From positions 1-13,939 of the forward strand of contig JADHTP010000056.1 of assembly GCA_016784945.1 (NCBI GenBank): 13,939 bases of DNA, in the 5' to 3' direction. The notes below the pieces were generated by a model that saw only the letters and a list, made by a program, of their open reading frames with translations, was not told where the DNA came from and made no database searches. Below are positions 5,596 through 12,964 of this stretch, piece by piece (within the stretch, counting starts at the first letter, position 1; every line of letters starts with the position of its first letter). A program made the position numbers and the translations under genes. This DNA is from Deltaproteobacteria bacterium (GTDB lineage Bacteria; Myxococcota_A; UBA9042; DTJE01).

Positions 5596-7500
5596 TTACA
5601 GATGCAGGTCCACGGTAAAGGCGCTGCAGGGACCGGCGGAAGACACCCCGATATAGACCAGGCCCCCGTCGTCCACGGCCTTGCATTCGGGCTCGAAATA
5701 CACCAGGACCGGATCCCCCGTGCTGGGGCACGAGAATCCTGCCACCGGTCCGCCGGCCTCGGGCACGCCCGTCAGGTCAACCGGGGGTCCGTAGGCGCAG
5801 GTCGAGGACTCATGGACATCCATGGTAGGCACCGATCCGTCGTCGCACAGGTAGGCCACGGACACCTGGAAGGGCTGGCCCAGGCCCGACGTCACGTGGA
5901 CGTAGGGATTCACAATGGCGAACATCTCGTCCAGCAGCCCGATGCGGAACCAGTCGGCCTCGTTTTCGATGCCGATGGCCAGGTGGTGCGTGGAACCGGG
6001 GTCGGCGTCACCGAAGGTGCCCAGGTCATGGGCCGTCGCGGGCGTGTCGTTGATTTCGTAGTCGTCGTCCTTGGTGCAGTAACAGTGGCCGTTGCCGCTG
6101 CACAGGTCCCCGGGGGGACAGTTCCCGCAATCCAGCTCGAAACCGCACCCGTCGTCCCATGGGCCGCAATCCTTTTGAAGGGCCTGGCAGGCCTTGGGCG
6201 TGCAGCCCTGGTGGACCTGTACCGTGCCCACGGGGATCTTGGATTCGACCACGTTGAACAGTTGTTCCGCGTCGGGGCACTGGCCGTCGGAAGAGGGCAC
6301 CACCGCGTACAGGGTGTGCGAGCCCGGCACCACGGGTGCGGTGACGGAGCCGATGGCGGTCTTCATGACGGTGTCCGGGCAGGTAGGCACCCCCAGGAAT
6401 TCGGTGCAGTAACCGGGAACCCCGGCGAAGCCCAGCACCAGTTGCCGGGGGCAGATCGGGCAGTCGGTCTGGTTCCCCATGTCCAGGGAGACGTCTATAT
6501 CCACCGTGGCGCCGGGCGTGGCCGAGGCCAGGTCACCGCCCCCGTTCAGGGACACGTTGTCGAATTCCAGGATCCCCTGGCTGCATGGGTCCGTGCAGGA
6601 ACCGAAGGGGCTGCATGTCTCCACCCCGGGGCAATTCCCGCAGTCCACGGGATCGCCGCAGCCATCCCCCCAGACCCCGCACGCCTTGTCGATGTCCATG
6701 CAAGTCAGGGGCGTGCATTCGGGCGGGCAGGTTTCAGGCGGGCAATCGCCGGGCACGACAATGGCATCAAGAACCATGGACGGGGCGCCATCCCATTCCT
6801 GGACGGCCTGGACACACTCGGTGGCCTGGGGCACTGCGGCTCGGATGTTCCAGGTCCCCGGTGCGGTGGGGGCGGTGAGCGTGGTGGTTCCCACACCGTC
6901 ACTGGACAGTGGACAGGTCTTGGGCACTCCGGCGTCGGCGCAACCCTGGGGCTCACCCGCGATGCCCAGCACCACCTGCCGGGGACAGGCGGGACAGGAT
7001 TCGGGGTTCGACAGCTTCCAGGACAGGTAGGACACCAGAGTCTGGCCGGCCGCGACCGTCCCACCTTCACCGGTCCCCACCACGACGAATTCCGTGACCT
7101 CGAAACCGAGGGGACATCCCGCGTCAGGCAGGCAGGCCCCATCGGTTGAACAGGTTTGCCCATCGAGGCACTTGGGGCAACCAATCACGCCGTCGCAGCC
7201 GTCAGGCCAGATTCCGCACTCCTTTCCCAGGGCCTCACAGGTAGTGGGCTGACAGGCCTCGGGCGAGGGATCCCCGGTCTCCAAGGGATCGGGCACGTTA
7301 TGGACGTCCATCTGGGTCAGTTCGTGGACGTCCAGGACGACTTCCGAAGGCGCGTCCGGCAGGGACCCGTCGTCGGTTCCCATGGGTTCCGGGTCAGTCT
7401 GTGAACCCGGATCGGTCCCCCCGTCACTACCACCGCCACAGGTCGTCACCATGGCCAGGCACATCAGTCCCGCGGTCAGGTCGATACAGAACGTTTTCAT
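5596..7500 (-). CDS. Cys-rich surface lipoprotein with three Cys modules, two beta domains and a PPC-like C-terminal domain
   Basis: 634 residues starting at ATG 7500 (GGAGG 4 bases upstream). An N-terminal hydrophobic stretch ends VTTC (C21), a slightly off-consensus lipobox followed by GGGSDGG and an Asp/Pro/Gly-rich linker to about residue 80. Three Cys modules of pattern CxPxxCxxxxxxCGxWxDGC...CxxC...C lie at 83-129, 262-306 and 433-475. Two beta domains (about 131-236 and 308-417) share CPxCPRQ(V/L)VLG(I/F)AG and further cysteines, so module plus domain is a tandem duplication. Residues 478-634 begin DDDYEINDTPATAHDL and include ENEADWFRI, as in pre-peptidase C-terminal (PPC) beta domains. 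No catalytic motif is visible. It is probably outer-membrane or surface anchored with disulfide-stabilised modules; function unknown. It follows the DUF4177-like gene by 23 bases. Confidence 0.85.
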   Translation of the reverse strand: MKTFCIDLTAGLMCLAMVTTCGGGSDGGTDPGSQTDPEPMGTDDGSLPDAPSEVVLDVHELTQMDVHNVPDPLETGDPSPEACQPTTCEALGKECGIWPDGCDGVIGCPKCLDGQTCSTDGACLPDAGCPLGFEVTEFVVVGTGEGGTVAAGQTLVSYLSWKLSNPESCPACPRQVVLGIAGEPQGCADAGVPKTCPLSSDGVGTTTLTAPTAPGTWNIRAAVPQATECVQAVQEWDGAPSMVLDAIVVPGDCPPETCPPECTPLTCMDIDKACGVWGDGCGDPVDCGNCPGVETCSPFGSCTDPCSQGILEFDNVSLNGGGDLASATPGATVDIDVSLDMGNQTDCPICPRQLVLGFAGVPGYCTEFLGVPTCPDTVMKTAIGSVTAPVVPGSHTLYAVVPSSDGQCPDAEQLFNVVESKIPVGTVQVHQGCTPKACQALQKDCGPWDDGCGFELDCGNCPPGDLCSGNGHCYCTKDDDYEINDTPATAHDLGTFGDADPGSTHHLAIGIENEADWFRIGLLDEMFAIVNPYVHVTSGLGQPFQVSVAYLCDDGSVPTMDVHESSTCAYGPPVDLTGVPEAGGPVAGFSCPSTGDPVLVYFEPECKAVDDGGLVYIGVSSAGPCSAFTVDLHL

Positions 7501-7516
7501 AGCTCCTCCACAGCGA

Positions 7517-7540
7517 ATCGAGGCTAGCCCTCGATGGGCT
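7517..7540 (-). promoter_or_regulatory. Intercistronic hairpin(s) ahead of the Cys-rich lipoprotein gene
   Basis: ATCGAGG/CCTCGAT (7517-7523 and 7529-7535, 5-base loop) is a perfect 7-bp stem. An overlapping alternative, AGCCC/GGGCT (7526-7530 and 7536-7540), cannot form at the same time. The stop codon of the small upstream gene lies in the first loop and the lipoprotein ribosome site follows within 10 bases. On the plus strand the second stem is followed by TTTT, but no plus-strand gene lies upstream to terminate. Confidence 0.4.
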
Positions 7541-7670
7541 TTTTGAGGTAATGCCATGCCCACCAGATCCCCACCAGTTCCCATCCTTCCTTTCCGTAGG
7601 ACGTGAGAATCCGCGAAGCCTTCTCTCCGCTACCCCAGATCGAAACACACTTGTATTCCCACCTATCCAT
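7524..7670 (-). CDS. Small DUF4177-like protein
   Basis: A 48-residue frame with a strong ribosome site (AGGAGG, 5 bases before ATG). The sequence has the DUF4177 layout: an opening MDRWEYKCVSIWG beta strand, a helix with KASRILTSYGKEGWELVGI at residues 17-35, in which GxEGWELV is the family signature, and an ending strand WHYLKKP. DUF4177 proteins are small, cytosolic and of unknown function. It has no signal peptide. The gene lies 23 bases upstream of the Cys-rich lipoprotein gene on the same strand, so the two are likely one transcript. The wording of the signature is convincing; the function is not known. Confidence 0.72.
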   Translation of the reverse strand: MDRWEYKCVSIWGSGEKASRILTSYGKEGWELVGIWWAWHYLKKPIEG

Positions 7671-7695
7671 GGCTTCCTCCTCCCTTTACCCTCCG

Positions 7696-7725
7696 ATAGT
7701 ACACTGGTAACCCTTTTGAGGTCGA
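7696..7725 (-). promoter_or_regulatory. Candidate promoter of the DUF4177-like/Cys-rich lipoprotein operon
   Basis: Minus strand: TCGACC (7725-7720), an 18-bp spacer, TACTAT (7701-7696), each 4/6 to consensus, about 25 bases from the start codon at 7670. The -35 part overlaps the short heptamer repeat. Confidence 0.3.
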
Positions 7726-7735
7726 TAGTCCATGG
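7722..7735 (+). repeat. Two heptamer repeat units (TCGATAG TCCATGG)
   Basis: These 14 bases use the same heptamer units found as four copies at 10775-10802, so related repeat DNA lies on both sides of the large plus-strand lipoprotein gene. Confidence 0.4.
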
Positions 7736-7785
7736 CGGTTGGAAATTCTGTACAATCGACCCGATTCATTGCAGGAGTGTATCCG

Positions 7786-10764
7786 ATGACTGGTCGCGGA
7801 TTGCGTTTGGCGATGGCGGGAGTTTTTGGACTGGTCTGTGCCTGCGGGGGCGGTGGCACGTCGGGAGGCGGCGACACGGGCGGTCCTGACGGGATCTCGG
7901 GTGGACTCATCGTTCAGACCGAGGTCTCGGCCCACCAGGTGGAGGTCGCCGCCAAGTTGAAGGTGATCTGCGGGGTGACCCAGGACGGACTGAAGGTACA
8001 GGCTGCCACGGACTTCATCGTCGGAGGCACCACCGGCTACGTGGTGGACGGCGACTGGCTCTCCTTTGATCAGGAAGGTTCGTTCACCGTGGCATGCAGG
8101 GCCATTGACCTGGGTGTTACCGATGCCACGCCCGAGACCATCGAGGTGGGCGGCGACCGCGCGGTGGCCATTGACACCACCCTGGATCCCGCTACCATCC
8201 CCGCGGGATCGGCCACCACGGTCACCTGCACGGCCACGGACGCCGAGGGAAATTCCGTGGCCGTCCTGGCCGCACTGGACGTGACGCCTTCGGCCAGCGT
8301 GGATACCACGGCCCTGGACAACGCCGGCACCTTCTCCCTGGCGGCCACCGATGTGGGCACCTACGAGGTGGCCTGTCGCACCATGGACGGATCCCTGAAG
8401 GACGACACACCCGCCACCCTGACCGTCACCTCCGCCGCATTGGCGAAGGTGACCACCACCCTGGATCCCGACACCATAGTGGCCGACGGGGAATCCACTG
8501 CCACCTGCGCGGCATTCGACGGGCAAGGGAATCCCCTGGACATCGCCCACGACATCACGGCGGATGAAGGCCTGGAACTGACAACCGCTGCCGCTTCCGT
8601 CAAGGTGTCGGGTACCGTTGCCGGAACCTACGAGGTCACCTGCGCGCCGGCGGACGGAAGCCCGGCTGACCTGGAGCCCGCGACCCTGACCATCGAGCCG
8701 GGCGAAGCCGTGGATCTGTCCCTGGGATTGGTGCCCGACAAACCGAAATTCGCCGTCACCAACCAGGTGCAGGTCACCTGGACCCTGGTGGACCTGTACG
8801 GCAATTCCGTGCCGGGCGGCGCGGTGGATCCCCTTGGCGTGATGCCCGTGGAAGGCGTCACCGATGACGGCGACGGCAGTTTCATATTCGACGCGGAAGG
8901 CATCTACACGTTCTCGACCTGCGTTACGGGCAATCCCGGCCTGTGCGATGAAATCCAGGCCGTGTGTGACGGCACGGCGCCGGACCTCGTGATCACGTTC
9001 CCGGAAAGGGGCGCCACCCTGGACGGCGGCGCCGACATCGTGGTCACGGGCACCGTGTCGGATGCGGTCAGCCAGAACCAGAGCCTGGTGATCAACGAAA
9101 CGGAAGTGACCATCGAAGCGGACGGCAGCTTCCAGTTCCCCATGGGGTCGGCACAGGGCATGAACATCATCGATGCCGCGGCCACGGACGAATGGGGCAA
9201 CGTGACCTTCGTGCTCCAGTCCTACCTGTACAGCAAAACCTGGATTCCCATGGACCCGGCGGACCCGGCCGGATCCCTGGTGCCCTATGCCTTGACGACC
9301 TACCTGGACGACAAGCTGTTCTACAACGCCGATCCTTCGGACGAGGGCACCATCTCGGCACTGCTGGACATGGTCATGGCCACCCTGGACATCATGTCGC
9401 TGATGCCGGACCCCCTGACGAGTATAAGCGAGGCCGGTTGCGACTACACTGTGTACATGACCAGCGCATCGTACGATGTGCCCACGGTGGAGCTGAAGTC
9501 CGCTACCGGCGGCCTGTCCCTGGATGCGATCATCCCGAACTTGAACATGGACCTCCTGCTGGACAGGACGGGCGGCGGGTTCTGGTGTCCCGGCAACACG
9601 GCGGCCCACGCCACCATCGACAAGATCACCATCAGCACGGTGATTACCATGACGGTCGACCCCGTGACCCATGAATTGACCATGGCTGCGGGCACAAGCC
9701 AGATTGCGCTGGAAGGGTTCGACCTGTCCGTGGACTCGTGGTTCAACTTCCTGGTCGGACTGTTCAAGGGTACGATCGAGGACCTGCTCAAGGACGAAGT
9801 CAACAAGCTGATTGCGAGCCTTGTCGAGAGCCTGAACGATACCCTGGACGACCTGTGGGCCAACCCCATCGAGTTGCCGGTAGACCCGCTGATACCCGGT
9901 ATGAACCCCGTGACCCTGTCGATCGCGCTGCAACCTCAGGCCTCTGACTTCACCGCTGAGGGCGGCAGCTTTGACCTGAATGTCGCGATCACCGGTCCGA
10001 AGCTGGTGGAACGCACCATCCTGGGATCCATGGGGCGTGCGGCGTGCCTGACCGATGGTCAGGACGGATACACCCTGGACACCACGGACCCGGACAAGAT
10101 CCAGCTGGCGGCCTTCGACGACCTGATCAACGAGCTGCTGTATGCGCTGTGGAACCAGAAGGGGCTGCACCTGCACATCACGGCGGAAGAACTGCTGGAA
10201 CTGGGCGTGGACGTGGCCGGTTACGGAATAGCGGGGCTGGACCTGAAAACGGCCCCCCTTCTGCCGCCGGTTCTCACGGACTGCCCGGGTGAACTGACCG
10301 TGCAGATCGGGGACTTCTATGCGGACGTGGAATTCGATTTCGGCGGGCCGGTGGTCCTGGGGCTGTACCTGTTCATCGAACTGAGCGCCGACTTCCTGGT
10401 GGTTGATGACCCGGAGAAGGGCATGAGCATCGGCATCCAGGTGAATGCACCGGACTACATTGACGTTTCGGTGGTCTCCATCAACGAGGAAAGGGCCGGT
10501 GAGGAGGAGACCTTTGCCGATCTGTTCAAGGCCCTCCTGCCGCTCCTGTTCGACAGCCTGATCAAGGAGCCCATTATCTTCGAGTTGCCAGCCGTCAACC
10601 TCAATGGCCTCCTGGGCGGCGAAGGATCGGGAGGCGGGCTGGACCTGGAGCTGCCGGACAAGGACCTGGTCCTGGACATCAACACGTTGGAACATGACCA
10701 GGGGCACACCTACCTGTCCGCCGGGATCCACTTCGACGACCCGCCCGTGGTGGTGGAGCCGTAG
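7786..10764 (+). CDS. Large lipoprotein with Ig-like repeats and a TULIP/BPI-like C-terminal half
   Basis: 992 residues from ATG 7786 (AGGAG 8 bases upstream); an in-frame start at 7732 would hide the signal peptide. The signal MTGRGLRLAMAGVFGLVCAC ends at a lipobox-like CAC (C20), followed by Gly-rich GGGGTSGGGD. About four Ig-like repeats occupy residues 43-122, 127-214, 220-304 and 308-395, with recurring TTLDPxTI, YEVxC and DxxGNxxxx phrases (period about 93 residues in the best pair). A fifth Ig-like domain spans about 397-480 (TAPDLVITFP ... DEWGNVT). From about 500 the style changes to alternating amphipathic strands and helices: GFDLSVDSWFNFLVGLFKGT (644-663) and FDDLINELLYALWNQKGLHL (777-796). 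The latter resembles the helix following the second half of BPI/TULIP lipid-binding proteins. I infer a surface-anchored lipid or hydrophobe binder; the Ig part is firmer than the TULIP part. Confidence 0.8.
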   Translation: MTGRGLRLAMAGVFGLVCACGGGGTSGGGDTGGPDGISGGLIVQTEVSAHQVEVAAKLKVICGVTQDGLKVQAATDFIVGGTTGYVVDGDWLSFDQEGSFTVACRAIDLGVTDATPETIEVGGDRAVAIDTTLDPATIPAGSATTVTCTATDAEGNSVAVLAALDVTPSASVDTTALDNAGTFSLAATDVGTYEVACRTMDGSLKDDTPATLTVTSAALAKVTTTLDPDTIVADGESTATCAAFDGQGNPLDIAHDITADEGLELTTAAASVKVSGTVAGTYEVTCAPADGSPADLEPATLTIEPGEAVDLSLGLVPDKPKFAVTNQVQVTWTLVDLYGNSVPGGAVDPLGVMPVEGVTDDGDGSFIFDAEGIYTFSTCVTGNPGLCDEIQAVCDGTAPDLVITFPERGATLDGGADIVVTGTVSDAVSQNQSLVINETEVTIEADGSFQFPMGSAQGMNIIDAAATDEWGNVTFVLQSYLYSKTWIPMDPADPAGSLVPYALTTYLDDKLFYNADPSDEGTISALLDMVMATLDIMSLMPDPLTSISEAGCDYTVYMTSASYDVPTVELKSATGGLSLDAIIPNLNMDLLLDRTGGGFWCPGNTAAHATIDKITISTVITMTVDPVTHELTMAAGTSQIALEGFDLSVDSWFNFLVGLFKGTIEDLLKDEVNKLIASLVESLNDTLDDLWANPIELPVDPLIPGMNPVTLSIALQPQASDFTAEGGSFDLNVAITGPKLVERTILGSMGRAACLTDGQDGYTLDTTDPDKIQLAAFDDLINELLYALWNQKGLHLHITAEELLELGVDVAGYGIAGLDLKTAPLLPPVLTDCPGELTVQIGDFYADVEFDFGGPVVLGLYLFIELSADFLVVDDPEKGMSIGIQVNAPDYIDVSVVSINEERAGEEETFADLFKALLPLLFDSLIKEPIIFELPAVNLNGLLGGEGSGGGLDLELPDKDLVLDINTLEHDQGHTYLSAGIHFDDPPVVVEP

Positions 10765-10774
10765 GGCTCATGGG

Positions 10775-10802
10775 TCAATAGTCGATAGTCAACAGTCCAT
10801 GG
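10775..10802 (+). repeat. Four imperfect heptamer repeats (TCNAYAG type)
   Basis: TCAATAG, TCGATAG, TCAACAG and TCCATGG follow each other without gaps directly after the lipoprotein stop. The last two match or nearly match units at 7722-7735 before the gene. Confidence 0.55.
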
Positions 10803-10854
10803 TTTGTCTGTAGCAGTAAACAGCGTTGGCGTCGTTGCGACATGATGCTTTGTA

Positions 10855-11031
10855 CAGGGCAAACGCATCTAATTCGTGGTCGTGGACGCTTTGGCCAACC
10901 TTTGTCAACATCGAGCCGTTCGTAAGCCAATATGTCAGCACCTTTCGTCCATGTTCACGAACACGTTCACGTTCACGTTGTCTATCGGTCGCGCGTAGCT
11001 TCTGTTTCAACATTTTGATGCGTTTGCCCTG
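10855..11031. repeat. Perfect 15-bp inverted repeat enclosing 147 bases
   Basis: CAGGGCAAACGCATC at 10855-10869 is the exact reverse complement of GATGCGTTTGCCCTG at 11017-11031. Between them lies the GTTCAC tandem array and AT-richer DNA. Read outward from each arm the DNA could encode DAFAL, hinting that two broken copies of one gene start face each other. No gene is credible in the enclosed DNA. Confidence 0.75.
10953..10976 (+). repeat. Hexamer tandem array GTTCAC (four units, one variant)
   Basis: GTTCAC, GAACAC, GTTCAC, GTTCAC run head to tail and are followed by a partial GTT. Such short arrays are prone to slippage. It sits in the loop of the 15-bp inverted repeat. Confidence 0.6.
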
Positions 11032-11049
11032 ACGGCCATGGTCGAGGGA

Positions 11050-11080
11050 TTGACAATAAAAACTATCTGATTACTATATT
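11050..11080 (+). promoter_or_regulatory. Promoter for the metal-efflux operon
   Basis: A perfect TTGACA (11050-11055) is followed by TACTAT after 16 bp (11072-11077) or TATATT after 19 bp (11075-11080), in a conspicuously AT-rich patch. No clear dyad for a metal-sensing repressor or a MerR-type long spacer with symmetry is evident. It stands about 45-55 bases before the first gene of the operon. Confidence 0.5.
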
Positions 11081-11125
11081 ATTAGGACGAGGCCCTTACG
11101 TTCCCTTGTCGAGGACCGGATCGGT

Positions 11126-11518
11126 TTGAAGGCGCGACTCACAGCCCTCGTGCTCGTGACAACCCTGGCGGTGCCTGCCGGTACGACCGGGAAGGTGCTC
11201 TACGAGTGCCGGACGAGCGGGACCGTCCACGCGGAGCGATGCTGCTGCGACCACGGCGATGACGACGAAAAGGGGGCCTGCGACCTGATCGAGGGCATTC
11301 CCTGTTGCATCGCGACCACCACGAAAGGGGACGTGCTGCCGGTCACCACCGGACCGCGGACCAAGACGCCGGAGAGGTCGCAGCATCCCGCAGTGGTCCC
11401 GACCCTTCTGCCCGGGCCTTGTGCCACGTTTTCAGGACTCGGCGTACCAGAATCCCGCCTGTGTGTTTCCGGCAACGACCCCCCACTGTTCCTCAAGACC
11501 CTTCATTTCCTGATCTAG
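11126..11518 (+). CDS. Small secreted Cys/His-rich protein, probable periplasmic metal binder
   Basis: 130 residues beginning at TTG 11126, with GAGG about 11 bases upstream, so the start is less certain than the frame. Residues 1-19 form a signal peptide (MKARLTALVLVTTLAVPAG). The mature part has a Cys/His/Asp cluster: YECRTSG (C28), ERCCCDHGDDDEKGACD (C39-C41, H43, C52) and PCC (C60-C61), suited to binding soft metals such as Cu or Zn. The tail is Pro/Thr-rich and ends NDPPLFLKTLHFLI. I recall similar small proteins ahead of RND metal-efflux genes, but this is memory, not a search. It is first in the operon, about 80 bases before the TolC-type gene. Function inferred from composition and neighbours. 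Confidence 0.6.
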   Translation: MKARLTALVLVTTLAVPAGTTGKVLYECRTSGTVHAERCCCDHGDDDEKGACDLIEGIPCCIATTTKGDVLPVTTGPRTKTPERSQHPAVVPTLLPGPCATFSGLGVPESRLCVSGNDPPLFLKTLHFLI

Positions 11519-11596
11519 CCGGCCCACACGGTCAACATTCGTAACCCTGGACCCGTGCGTCCGGGGTGGACCCTCTACTCCAGCGAGCGACAGAAT

Positions 11597-12964
11597 ATGG
11601 AAACTCCATTCATTCGCAACCAGATGTTGTGGACGTCAGGGGCCTGGACCCAGGCGTTGCTGATCCTGTTGGCCATCCCCCTTGTTCCCGCGGCTTCACT
11701 GTACGCCGGCCATCCCGCCTCGGGGCCCCCGGTGGCGTTCGCGGCGGCGGAAGTCGTGGAGGAGGTGCGGGCCCGCAACCCGGGGCTCCATGCCCTGGAT
11801 GCCCGGGCGGATGCGGCGGGACACGTGGCGCCCCAGGCCGGGGCCTTTCCCGATCCAACGCTGACCGTGGCGTTGGTGAATCAACCCTTCTCCACGCTTT
11901 CCAGCCCCATGACGGGCGTCCAGTTCGACCTGCGGCAGAGGTTGCCCTGGTTCAAGAGGCTCGACGCGTTGGAGTCTGCGGCCAGGCAGGACCAGCGGAT
12001 CCAGCAGGCCCTGAGCCGGGAGAAGAAGAACGCACTGACGGCAAGGGCCTGGGCCCTCCTATGGGAATTGACCTACCTGGACGAGCAGGAGCGATTGGCC
12101 CGCCAGGTGGGCCGTACACTCGATGACTTCGTGGAGGTGGCGAGCGCCGCCTATGCCCAGGGAATGGGTCGTCAGCAGGACCTGATCAAGCCCCAGATCC
12201 AGCGCCAGCGCATCAACGAACTGGTCATCGGCATCGAGGGGCAGCGCGACATGATCCTAAGCGAACTGAACGCCCTGCGGGACAGGGAGCCTGGAACCCA
12301 CGTGATCCCTCCGTCGTTGCCCGGTGATCCTGTGGTGCACCCCGAACTGGACCGCGAATCGCTGCTGGCCTATGCCAGGGAACACAATCCCCTGATGGGC
12401 TTCGGCGAACGATCCATCGGCAAACGGAACGAGATGCTGCGCGCCGCCGAACAGGGCTATGTGCCCGATTTCACCGTGGGCCTCCAGTACCGGGCCCGGT
12501 GGTTCGATTCCAGCCGCGACCCGGCGGGAGGTGCCGACTTTTTCGGCGTGACCATCGGCGTGGGCCTGCCGGTCTTCGCGGCTGCGAAGCAGGGTGAACG
12601 GATACGGGAGGTCAGCGCACGACTGCGGGAGGCCGAACACCGCCTCAGGGACACGGACAACCAGGTGGAAGACCGGATCGAAAGGCTGTCCCGGGCCATC
12701 GAAAGGGACGTGGAGCAGGCCGGGCTCTACCGGACGCGGATCATCCCGGACACGGAAAAGGCCCTTCAGAGCAGCCTGCAGGATTACCGGTCGGGGCGCA
12801 TCGAGTTCCTGTCGGTGCTGGACAACCTGGTGAGCCTGTTCAGGGCGGAAATGGACCACGCGCGGCGGGAAACCCGGGTCCACGCTTCCCTGCGTGAACT
12901 GGAGCAGTGGGTCGGAGGCCCCCTCGATGAGGCCCTGGATCCGACATCCAAGGAGACACCATGA
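11597..12964 (+). CDS. TolC-family outer-membrane channel of a heavy-metal RND efflux system (CusC/CzcC-like)
   Basis: 455 residues with a signal segment (QALLILLAIPLVPAASLYA, about 19-37). The body has the outer-membrane-efflux layout: a first repeat starting VVEEVRARNPGLHALDARAD, a beta strand pair with PDPTLTVALVNQP, LRQRLPWFKR, and a long coiled-coil helix. The second repeat has PDFTVGLQYR, FFGVTIGVGLPVF and another helix, then YRSGRIEFLSVLDNL near the end, a typical phrase of CusC/CzcC members. No lipobox, unlike CusC. ATG 11597 is my choice; ATG 11624 or GTG 11555 are possible as none has a strong ribosome site. The stop overlaps the next ATG by 4 bases. It forms the exit duct for cations pumped by the RND protein that should follow the window. 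Confidence 0.88.
   Translation: METPFIRNQMLWTSGAWTQALLILLAIPLVPAASLYAGHPASGPPVAFAAAEVVEEVRARNPGLHALDARADAAGHVAPQAGAFPDPTLTVALVNQPFSTLSSPMTGVQFDLRQRLPWFKRLDALESAARQDQRIQQALSREKKNALTARAWALLWELTYLDEQERLARQVGRTLDDFVEVASAAYAQGMGRQQDLIKPQIQRQRINELVIGIEGQRDMILSELNALRDREPGTHVIPPSLPGDPVVHPELDRESLLAYAREHNPLMGFGERSIGKRNEMLRAAEQGYVPDFTVGLQYRARWFDSSRDPAGGADFFGVTIGVGLPVFAAAKQGERIREVSARLREAEHRLRDTDNQVEDRIERLSRAIERDVEQAGLYRTRIIPDTEKALQSSLQDYRSGRIEFLSVLDNLVSLFRAEMDHARRETRVHASLRELEQWVGGPLDEALDPTSKETP

Noticed and set aside
5536..7149. A 537-codon open frame on the plus strand
   Set aside because: It is antisense to the Cys-rich lipoprotein, whose modules, start and signal are clear.
7663..10731. A 1022-codon open frame on the minus strand
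   Set aside because: It is the antisense of the plus-strand lipoprotein gene; its composition (runs of His, Gln, Gly, Arg) is typical of a GC-rich shadow frame, whereas the plus frame has a ribosome site, signal peptide and repeated domains.
10789..11013. Minus-strand frame with RERERVREH and HDHELDAFALYKAS, considered as a four-helix-bundle protein
   Set aside because: The Arg/Glu run is just the GTTCAC array translated, and only a few residues recall the family start; no helix bundle follows.
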